Origin: Bacteroidota bacterium
GTDB taxonomy: Bacteria; Bacteroidota; Bacteroidia; Bacteroidales; Cfx3-03
Reading direction: 5' to 3'
DNA length: 6,789 nucleotides
NCBI GenBank assembly: GCA_030706265.1
Contig: JAUZOX010000144.1
Coordinates: forward strand, 1-6,789
The stretch's first letter is position 1, and every line of letters starts with the position of its first letter. Below, piece by piece: positions 1 through 5,509 of this stretch. A model generated the notes under the pieces. The model did not search any database. It was not told the DNA's origin and saw only the letters and a program-made list of their open reading frames with translations. The translations under genes were made by a program, and so were the position numbers.

Positions 1-285
1 GGACTCTATCTGATACTGACCGGGTTGGGACGCTTTGTTGAAGAAGCTTACAGGGGCGAGGTACAGACCATGGTTGTATGGGGCCTCCGGATATATCAGT
101 GGATCGCCATCGCATCCGTTATCTTGGGAATGGCAATGTCCATCATTCGGATAGATCATATCGAAATAACGCCCGGCTTTGGTTGGGACACATTGTTTGC
201 GGCCCTTATAGGTGGATTGTTTATTGGTTGCGCGATGGGGGTTGATTTTCCTTTGTCTGACCGCAGGTTTTCAAGATTGGTTTGA
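1..285 (+). CDS. Lgt-like prolipoprotein diacylglyceryl transferase, C-terminal fragment
   Basis: The reading frame is open from the left edge and stops with TGA at 283-285, so only the last 94 residues are present; the start lies outside the window. A TTG at 25 could be read as a start, but the frame continues upstream of it, so I treat this as an internal codon. The fragment has GLGRFVEEAYRGE near its beginning, then two hydrophobic segments (about residues 34-52 and 66-83). The R-F-V-E-E spacing matches the Arg-x-x-x-Glu pair needed for activity in the last part of E. coli Lgt (R239/E243). Lgt transfers diacylglyceryl from phosphatidylglycerol to the lipobox cysteine of prolipoproteins at the inner membrane. 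The second hydrophobic segment goes beyond the usual Lgt end, suggesting a longer or diverged relative. Family assignment is probable; exact substrate is inferred. It faces the SMUG2-like gene convergently. Confidence 0.6.
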   Translation, partial: GLYLILTGLGRFVEEAYRGEVQTMVVWGLRIYQWIAIASVILGMAMSIIRIDHIEITPGFGWDTLFAALIGGLFIGCAMGVDFPLSDRRFSRLV

Positions 286-370
286 TCCGGTTACAATGAA
301 TTGGATCATCGGGTTGAGGTTGACTTAAAGGGAAGCGGTTTTTGTGTTCCGCGAATTCATTCAATTGTTT

Positions 371-400
371 CCGGCATTCACCTGCCGGCAGGTAATCCGG
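371..400. repeat. 30-bp imperfect palindrome at convergent gene ends
   Basis: The core ACCTGCCGGCAGGT (380-393) is a perfect 14-bp palindrome. It is flanked by CCGG-c-ATT-c on the left and AATCCGG on the right, which extend the dyad with two single-base bulges to 371-400. It begins three bases beyond the stop codon of the minus-strand glycosylase gene and 86 bases beyond the plus-strand membrane protein gene. It could serve as a bidirectional transcription end or be a repetitive extragenic palindrome. There is no clear T-run on either side, so a classical intrinsic terminator is not demonstrated. Confidence 0.6.
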
Positions 401-403
401 TCT

Positions 404-1099
404 TCAATGTATCTGACAGAACGCATTGAGATACTTATCGATGTAATCCGCCTTGAACTTTGCTTTGTATTGCATGATGTATCTTGGATGCTCCAGGGCA
501 ATGATGTTTTTAAAGAAACCATACTCTTCATTTAGGGTGCGAAGGAATTTTTCATTCTTCCCGGTTCCAAAACAAAAGCAAATATCGGTCTCCATGCCAA
601 GTGCTATTTGGGTTTTTATGTTCCCGACCATAAACTGAAAGACCTTTCCGGTCAGGGCTTTGCTGTCATAATAGTTGTAATTCTTTTCTTTCCCCTTACC
701 GTCGTCTACTGTAAAGCCAAGAGGACATATCGAATTGATATAAAAATCATGATAAAATTTTTCGACTCCCCCGTAGGCTTCAATGACTTCATAGACAAAT
801 ACCGATGAGGTTTCATGCGTTTCCCTGCCGGTGTATTTTAAACCGCATTCATGCGTCAGCCGTTTGGTATCGGTGAAAGGGATGCCGGTTACTCCCGCCC
901 CGAACCGGCCCGGATTTATTCCCAGGATCAGATGCCGCGAATGATTGTCGTTATAGAATTTCCGATAAAAGGAGGACGCAACCTCCAGAATACGATCATC
1001 TTCCCTGAATGGATTCATGATGCGGATTCCTTCCGGCAATTCACCTTTGAAATCGAGCAACCGGTTGAATTCATTTATTCTGTCTGCCAATGTACCCAT
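404..1099 (-). CDS. SMUG2-like uracil-DNA glycosylase family protein (DUF4918-like)
   Basis: This 231-residue cytoplasmic protein looks like a single-domain member of the uracil-DNA glycosylase superfamily, closest to SMUG1 and the bacterial SMUG2 subfamily. Such enzymes cut the N-glycosidic bond of uracil or damaged bases to start base excision repair. Visible motifs: residues 60-67 GINPGRFG, corresponding to SMUG1 motif 1 (GMNPGPFG) with the catalytic-site Asn at 62; TGIPFTD at 71-77; and HPRYIMQY at 204-211, placed like the SMUG motif 2 His, here H204. Conserved aromatic and glycine residues between (FYINSICPLGF, 118-129) fit the fold. The start at 1099 gives a full-length family product. 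The gene begins 51 bp after the stop of the HAD gene on the same strand with no obvious separate promoter, so co-transcription is likely. No signal peptide is seen. Family call is firm; the preferred lesion is unknown. Confidence 0.82.
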   Translation of the reverse strand: MGTLADRINEFNRLLDFKGELPEGIRIMNPFREDDRILEVASSFYRKFYNDNHSRHLILGINPGRFGAGVTGIPFTDTKRLTHECGLKYTGRETHETSSVFVYEVIEAYGGVEKFYHDFYINSICPLGFTVDDGKGKEKNYNYYDSKALTGKVFQFMVGNIKTQIALGMETDICFCFGTGKNEKFLRTLNEEYGFFKNIIALEHPRYIMQYKAKFKADYIDKYLNAFCQIH

Positions 1100-1150
1100 G
1101 CTATAAAATCATTAGAATCTAAAGGCCCTTTTTAAAAATGCCTGATCAAT

Positions 1151-2005
1151 TTATATCGTGTATTTTGTTAATTCAATTTCTGCAGCAATCTTGTCGATAG
1201 TCAGTTTGATTATTTTATCCAGGTCGCTATTTTCGGAATAATCGGCCGGTGAAATAAAATCAGCCCTGTTTTGTTTGATCAGGAGTTTACAAACCTGTTT
1301 TGGGGAAAGCTTGTTATGTCTGGCTCTTATTTTTGGATTATAAACCGCAATTGCCGTTCCACCCTTGTATTTTATCATCTTCATCGCGGGAACGTCCGTT
1401 TCGCCATCCCCGATATAAATCATCTGGTGAAAGGATATCGGATATTCATTTTCAGCTTTGTGTTTATTGATTTCGGTATTGTCGTACGAATTATTGATCC
1501 CTTTTTTAATGCGGAAGAGGTATTGGGTCTTGTTGGTATAGTTGATGGCCAGGGCAGGCCAGGTAGCCACGCCGTTGGCATCGTATTTAAACCCTGAGGC
1601 AAAAATATTCGTGAAATGCTTTGCAATTTTAGTTCCCTTCACAAATTCACGTAAGCCCGAGGAGATGATATAATGCTCAACCTTGATGCCCTTATCCTGA
1701 CCATATTTGTTGATCCGGTCGAAGTAATCTTCAACCCCTTCAAAAAAACGGATGGATTTGCCATAATTTTCAAAGTCTTTTTTCCTGATCGGCAAGTCTT
1801 TGCTCTGTGCCTTTTCCAGCATCAGTTCCATATAGGCCAGGATCTCATCCATATCGTTTACCCTGGCCCTATCCCCAACTTCAGTCCAAAAAGAGGCAGC
1901 ATCAATTCCCAGAGAGGGAATAAAAGAATGCTCCTGCATATTTCCCGGAGCCAGTGTTCCGTCGAAATCATAAGCTATTGCGACTTTAACCGATTTTTTA
2001 GACAT
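1151..2005 (-). CDS. HAD-superfamily hydrolase (probable phosphatase)
   Basis: The 284-residue product carries the HAD phosphotransferase motifs in order. Motif I is DFDGT at 13-17, with D13 the expected nucleophile and D15 the expected general acid/base. Motif II is ISSG at 114-117. A lysine for motif III is probably K159 or K167. Motif IV is GDGETD at 199-204, with the Mg2+-binding acidic residues D200 and D204. About 95 residues between motifs I and II form a mostly helical cap, as in the phosphoserine-phosphatase-like subgroup. The substrate cannot be told from sequence; a small phosphorylated metabolite is most likely. No signal peptide or membrane segment is present, so it should be cytoplasmic. 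The ATG at 2003-2005 leaves motif I at the N-terminus as expected. There is no Shine-Dalgarno; upstream only a partial -7-like TAATTTTA (minus strand, 2027-2034) is seen. It probably heads an operon with the downstream SMUG2-like gene. Confidence 0.85.
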   Translation of the reverse strand: MSKKSVKVAIAYDFDGTLAPGNMQEHSFIPSLGIDAASFWTEVGDRARVNDMDEILAYMELMLEKAQSKDLPIRKKDFENYGKSIRFFEGVEDYFDRINKYGQDKGIKVEHYIISSGLREFVKGTKIAKHFTNIFASGFKYDANGVATWPALAINYTNKTQYLFRIKKGINNSYDNTEINKHKAENEYPISFHQMIYIGDGETDVPAMKMIKYKGGTAIAVYNPKIRARHNKLSPKQVCKLLIKQNRADFISPADYSENSDLDKIIKLTIDKIAAEIELTKYTI

Positions 2006-2103
2006 AATGCTGTTTCATTGATATGCTAAAATTAAACAAATCCGCGATTCAAAATGAAATGGATATGTTTGAAACGCACATTGCTGAAAACATAAACCCC
2101 GGA

Positions 2104-2182
2104 TGGCACAAGTGTTCCTGGTTTTTAGTTCAAGTTTGAGCGTAGCGGTAACCTGGACTAAAAAATAACAGCCCTTGTGCCA
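2104..2182 (+). repeat. 79-bp imperfect palindrome able to form a long hairpin
   Basis: TGGCACAAG at 2104-2112 is repeated inverted as CTTGTGCCA at 2174-2182. On the same symmetry axis TTTTTAGTTCAAGTT (2122-2136) opposes AACCTGGACTAAAAA (2150-2164), with one T-G wobble and one A-C mismatch in 15 positions. The outer and inner stems are joined by a symmetric nine-by-nine weakly paired region (2113-2121 and 2165-2173); the tip is 13 bases (2137-2149). As plus-strand RNA three opposed positions become G-U pairs (2130/2156, 2115/2171, 2120/2166), whereas the minus strand gains only one, so the plus-strand hairpin is the more stable. No transposase or target duplication is visible. It may be a REP/MITE-like element or a structured RNA. 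Confidence 0.7.
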
Positions 2183-2278
2183 CTCAATAATCAAATCTTG
2201 TGACACTTAAATTACCAATGCCTTCTCAAATGCAGGGGCACATCTTGTAGACGCCCTTAAGCAGTTTGGGAATGTTTT

Positions 2279-2369
2279 AATAGCCAACATCCAACAGCTA
2301 ATAGCCAATAGCTAATAGCCAACAGCCAATAGCCAATAGCCAATAGCCAACAGCCAATAGCCAACAGCC
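2279..2369. repeat. Tandem array of 13 heptamers, consensus AAYAGCC
   Basis: Thirteen head-to-tail 7-bp units run without a phase break. Most read AATAGCC or AACAGCC; the variants are AACATCC (2286), AACAGCT (2293) and AATAGCT (2307), all near the HAD-proximal end. The T/C difference at the third position divides the array into two unit types. The array ends seven bases before the GH42 stop codon, so in the GH42 transcript it would be a 3' untranslated GGCTRTT repeat. Such units suggest replication slippage; no function is evident. Confidence 0.9.
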
Positions 2370-2375
2370 AATATC

Positions 2376-4460
2376 TTATTTAAGTTTCCAAACTGCCACA
2401 CCCGCCGTGGGCAATTCCTTTGTCCCAATCAGAATTTGCGCATCATCCGGAATGTTCAGCTGATATTTTTTATCACCATAATTCACCCCTATGCCAAACC
2501 CATCACGGTATTCTACGGTCACCCCTTCAGGGTAATTTTCAACCGGAATATTCAAACGGTTATATAGCTTTTTAAGCACCTCCTTTTCAAGTAAGCCTTT
2601 GTTGCTGTCAACGCCGACATAAGTGACGGTGCCCTTGCCCAGCTTTCTGGTGATGACAGCCGGTTTCCCGGCATAAAATTCACCCTGGTAAGTTGCCCAA
2701 ACCTCCGTTCCCGGTAGAGGTTTAAGTAATTCTCCCCACGTTTTCCATGCATAAGTCTTATTGTCCATTAAGACCGAATCCTGCGACTGAGGCATCGGCA
2801 GGTCGAATGACTCGATCTCCGATCCTATCAGATCATAGATCGGGGCAGCAAATTTCGCTTCCCACAGGTGCATCTCATGGTCCTTATGACCCGTTCTGCA
2901 TGTGAGGACTAAATTTCCCCCGGCCTTAACATAGCTGGTGAGCTTATCGATCAGTGCCTTGTCAATTTGCTGATAGGCCGGAGCGATCAAAACCGGGTAC
3001 TTCAAAAAGTCGGATGAATCTACAATAAAGTCAACCGGCGCTCCGAAAGATTTCAACGTGTTGTAATACTTACTAATGTGTCCCAGTGAGTTCCATTGAT
3101 CTGTTTGTTTATTCATATCCATTCCCCAGATATTCTCATGGTTAAACAAGATCGCCGTCTTCCTGGCCAGATAACCGGAAGGGAGTTTTGTTCCGAGGGT
3201 GTAGTCCTTTCTTAGTAAGTTGACTTCCTGTATGAATTTTTGATATTCTAATCCGCCCGTCGTAGGTGTAACGCCATCCGTACCCACTATTCCATAATGG
3301 TATTGCTCATACCCTGTCAACGGCGCCCTGTAACGATACGTACAGACCAGTTTGCTTCCACCCGCAAATTGATGCCATAACCACAACCTGACGGCTCCCG
3401 GCAACGGTTGTGGATTAATGCGTCCCCAGTTTACCTGCCCAGGCTGCAACTCCATCACCCCATAATAGGGTGACAATGGCCTGAAAAAGTCATTCGACAT
3501 TGCAATACGGTAAGGATCTCCCAGCCGGTATCCTTTAGGGCCGACACCCTGGTCTTCGCCATAGACCATATACCGGGTATAAGTCAGAAAATCAAGTTCC
3601 TTGCTCGCCCCGATATATCCGCACCCATAGGAAGGAATATAGTTTGATGTGATCCATTGACGCGGAGAGGCATATTTTTTGATTTCTCTGGCCTGGTCAT
3701 CGAGGAATGAAGATGTTTCGGATGCCACAAAACGATAATGATCCAGTCGCTGGTTCAGGTTCATCCCCCATTGCTTGTGTTCAGGAATATTGATCTCTGA
3801 AAAATCAGAATAGGTCTGACTCCAGAACGAGGTTCCCCATGTCTTGTTGAGCGCATCGATGGTCCCATATCTATTCTTCAGCCAATCGCGAAAGCGTTGC
3901 TGGGCATCCGGATTATAGTCAAAATAGGATGTAGGTTCATTGTCAATCTGCCAACCCACAATCCTGGAATCTTTGCCATAATGTTTAGCCAGTTCGGCTA
4001 CCATCTTCAGCGAATACTGCCTGTAATAATTGCTGGAAAAAGATGCAGCCTGACGCGATCCATGATCCTCCCTTACCCCGTTTTCATCAAGCAATAAAAT
4101 CGAAGGGTGTTTCCTCACAAGCCAAACCGGGGGTGTGCAGGTCGACGTACACATAATCACTTTCAGGTTGTATTTGGCCGCCAGGGCCAATGCTTTATCC
4201 AACCATGCAAAATCGTATTTTCCCTCTTTGGGTTCCAGTTGCGCCCACGCGAATTCGGCAAAATGGGTAAACTCAAATCCCATTGCAGCCATATTCCTGA
4301 AATCTCGCTCCCACTGCGTTGAATCCCAGTGTTCCGGATAATAGTATACCCCGGTAGTAATCAACTGGCTTTGGGGAAAATAATCTGCTCTCTTTTGGGC
4401 ATTCACGGTAACCGTAAATGCCAAAGACATCAAAAGCAATAGAAGATAAAGTTTTCGCAT
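2376..4460 (-). CDS. Secreted GH42 beta-galactosidase-like glycoside hydrolase
   Basis: The 694-residue product hydrolyses, by family, terminal beta-D-galactosides (some members act on related sugars) with retention. Residues 1-21 form a signal peptide (RK start, leucine-rich core, VNA before Q22), so it is exported to the periplasm or beyond; there is no lipobox. The (beta/alpha)8 barrel spans about 35-415. It has DNEP at 173-176 with E175 as acid/base, and YYGVMELQPGQVNW at 332-345 with E337 as nucleophile. A flavodoxin-like beta-galactosidase trimerisation domain follows (about 432-635), then a short beta domain (640-694). Cysteines C104 and C108 are present, but the later cluster that binds zinc in some GH42 enzymes seems absent. 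The open frame extends 17 codons further to an ATG at 4511, but that leader lacks signal-peptide character and overlaps the promoter, so I choose 4460. It is transcribed away from queE. Confidence 0.9.
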   Translation of the reverse strand: MRKLYLLLLLMSLAFTVTVNAQKRADYFPQSQLITTGVYYYPEHWDSTQWERDFRNMAAMGFEFTHFAEFAWAQLEPKEGKYDFAWLDKALALAAKYNLKVIMCTSTCTPPVWLVRKHPSILLLDENGVREDHGSRQAASFSSNYYRQYSLKMVAELAKHYGKDSRIVGWQIDNEPTSYFDYNPDAQQRFRDWLKNRYGTIDALNKTWGTSFWSQTYSDFSEINIPEHKQWGMNLNQRLDHYRFVASETSSFLDDQAREIKKYASPRQWITSNYIPSYGCGYIGASKELDFLTYTRYMVYGEDQGVGPKGYRLGDPYRIAMSNDFFRPLSPYYGVMELQPGQVNWGRINPQPLPGAVRLWLWHQFAGGSKLVCTYRYRAPLTGYEQYHYGIVGTDGVTPTTGGLEYQKFIQEVNLLRKDYTLGTKLPSGYLARKTAILFNHENIWGMDMNKQTDQWNSLGHISKYYNTLKSFGAPVDFIVDSSDFLKYPVLIAPAYQQIDKALIDKLTSYVKAGGNLVLTCRTGHKDHEMHLWEAKFAAPIYDLIGSEIESFDLPMPQSQDSVLMDNKTYAWKTWGELLKPLPGTEVWATYQGEFYAGKPAVITRKLGKGTVTYVGVDSNKGLLEKEVLKKLYNRLNIPVENYPEGVTVEYRDGFGIGVNYGDKKYQLNIPDDAQILIGTKELPTAGVAVWKLK

Positions 4461-4477
4461 GGTGTTTAATTTTAATT

Positions 4478-4505
4478 CAAAAATACAATTATCATTTGAA
4501 CTCAA
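4478..4505 (-). promoter_or_regulatory. Bacteroidota-type promoter for the GH42 gene
   Basis: On the minus strand TATTTTTG (4478-4485) matches the -7 consensus TAnnTTTG. A TTG (4503-4505) lies 17 bases upstream as a possible -33 element. The -7 box ends 17 bases before the chosen ATG at 4460, implying a short leader of about ten bases. The leader is A/T-rich with no Shine-Dalgarno, as is common in this phylum. The position supports the downstream start codon over the ATG at 4511. Confidence 0.5.
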
Positions 4506-4632
4506 TACCACCTTTCGTTTATAATCTTAACCTGCAAAAGAACAACAATACTGATCCAATATATTTCCAAAGCGTAAAAGTCATTACAAACGAAGATTAA
4601 TCCCAAATCACAATAGTCCAATATAATTTCTG

Positions 4633-4640
4633 TAATTTTG
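4633..4640 (+). promoter_or_regulatory. Candidate -7 box upstream of queE
   Basis: TAATTTTG fits TAnnTTTG exactly. No TTG is found at the expected -33 distance, so support rests on the -7 box and its placement 18 bases before the first possible queE ATG (4659) and 27 before the second (4668). No PreQ1 riboswitch-like sequence is apparent in the short leader. Confidence 0.4.
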
Positions 4641-4658
4641 TACCTGTTTTGATGTAAG

Positions 4659-5261
4659 ATGCATGGCATGAATAAACTAAAGGTTGTCGAAATTTTCTAT
4701 TCCATTCAGGGTGAAGGAGCTAATACCGGTATGCCTGCAATCTTCATTCGTCTTTCGGGATGCAACCTGAATTGTTGGTATTGTGATACGGAATGGCACC
4801 AATTTACCGAAATGACGGTACGGGAGATCCTGGACCAAATCGGGCAATACCCCTGCCGCAACATCATCTGGACCGGAGGCGAGCCCACCCTGCAATTAAC
4901 CGATGAGATCCTTGGACAATTCATCGGATATTATCACTGCATTGAAACCAATGGCACAAACCCGGTTCCCAATGGAATAAACTATATTTCATGCAGTCCG
5001 AAAGTAACGCCCCAACTGTTAAAAAAGAATTTTTCTTTTATCGACGAAATAAGATATCCGCTCAATAAGGGAGACAAACTGCCCGGCATTGAAGAGCTTC
5101 CGCCCGCTGACCATTACCTTGTCAGCCCCTTGTTCCTTGGCGTCGAAAACAAAAGGATGGAACTCAGCCAGGAAAATATAGATTTTTGTTTGGACTTCGT
5201 TAAAAACAATCCCGGATGGAAACTATCCATCCAACTTCACAAGCTACTGAATATTAAATAG
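4659..5261 (+). CDS. queE: 7-carboxy-7-deazaguanine synthase (radical SAM)
   Basis: QueE converts 6-carboxytetrahydropterin to 7-carboxy-7-deazaguanine using S-adenosylmethionine and a [4Fe-4S] cluster, in the pathway to preQ0 and queuosine of tRNA. The 200-residue product shows YSIQGEG at 14-20 (typical QueE N-terminus), the radical SAM cluster motif CNLNCWYC with C35, C39 and C42, GGEP at 73-76 for SAM binding, ETNGT at 96-100, CSPK at 112-115, and a C-terminal KLSIQLHKLLNIK. It is cytoplasmic. The cluster spacing CxxxCxxC is canonical. Two starts are possible, ATG 4659 and ATG 4668 (M4, giving MNKLKVVE); the second leaves a more usual leader and may be the real one. No queC, queD or queF lies next to it; it stands alone between two glycosidase genes. 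Length is at the short end of the family but all core motifs are present. Confidence 0.93.
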   Translation: MHGMNKLKVVEIFYSIQGEGANTGMPAIFIRLSGCNLNCWYCDTEWHQFTEMTVREILDQIGQYPCRNIIWTGGEPTLQLTDEILGQFIGYYHCIETNGTNPVPNGINYISCSPKVTPQLLKKNFSFIDEIRYPLNKGDKLPGIEELPPADHYLVSPLFLGVENKRMELSQENIDFCLDFVKNNPGWKLSIQLHKLLNIK

Positions 5262-5279
5262 GTCAATCGTTTTTTCACG

Positions 5280-5297
5280 CCCTCGGAAAGAAGAGGG
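5280..5297 (+). terminator. Weak hairpin after queE, possible terminator
   Basis: CCCTC (5280-5284) and GAGGG (5293-5297) can pair around an eight-base purine loop, 19 bases after the queE stop. The following bases TCTCTCCTT are pyrimidine-rich but not a T-run, and the stem is only five pairs, so this is a tentative call. Its location between two plus-strand genes with a separate downstream promoter fits a transcription end. Confidence 0.3.
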
Positions 5298-5466
5298 TCT
5301 CTCCTTAACCAATATGACATCCTTTTTTATCAAGGTGGATTATCGTTTATTGATGCCGCCCCTGTGCTTGAGAAAAGACAAGCTATATTTTTAAAGATGC
5401 GGGTCATGTTTACGAGGTGTTCCGGACTTTTAAGACTGCTGTACAGAACAATATCAAAGTTTCACA

Positions 5467-5474
5467 TACCTTTG
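5467..5474 (+). promoter_or_regulatory. Candidate -7 box upstream of the GH31 gene
   Basis: TACCTTTG matches TAnnTTTG exactly and lies 35 bases before the ATG at 5510. No TTG appears at the usual -33 distance, so an activator or a weak promoter is possible. The leader (about 5480-5509) is A/T-rich without a Shine-Dalgarno. Confidence 0.45.
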
Positions 5475-5509
5475 TAGAAAATGGCATCATAAATGATAAT
5501 ATAAATACT

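Larger units (their letters stand above)
2006..2375. other. 370-bp intergenic region with palindrome and tandem repeats
   Basis: This stretch separates the HAD gene start from the GH42 stop; both genes are on the minus strand. It holds the probable HAD leader (2006-2060), a 79-bp hairpin-forming palindrome (2104-2182), about 95 bp with no recognised structure (2183-2278), and a heptamer array (2279-2369) that abuts the GH42 stop codon. A 63-codon minus-strand open frame covers the palindrome but has no family-like features, and its sequence is explained by the repeat; I do not call it a gene. Confidence 0.7.

Noticed and set aside
331..352. GGAA/TTCC and GCGG/CCGC short inverted repeats after the Lgt-like gene
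   Set aside because: The four-base stems are mutually exclusive and could be due to chance.
1122..1132. AAAGGCCCTTT palindrome between the HAD and SMUG2-like genes as a terminator
   Set aside because: The arms are five bases with a one-base centre, too tight for a hairpin, and it lies inside a probable operon.
851..1135. 94-codon plus-strand frame
   Set aside because: It is antisense to the SMUG2-like gene, whose motifs are clear; it is a shadow frame.
2015..2206. 63-codon minus-strand open frame in the intergenic region
   Set aside because: It runs through the 79-bp palindrome, resembles no protein family I recognise, and overlaps the HAD gene leader; the repeat explains it better.
2279..2369. 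Possible CRISPR array
   Set aside because: The units are 7 bp and contiguous with no spacers, so it is a simple tandem repeat.
5314..5394. 26-codon ATG frame between queE and the GH31 gene
   Set aside because: It is short, has no ribosome-binding or promoter signal and no recognisable features.
5372..5509. Open frame continuous with the GH31 gene upstream of its ATG
   Set aside because: It is open for 46 codons but has no ATG, contains the candidate promoter, and the signal peptide begins at the ATG at 5510, so the upstream part is most likely untranslated.
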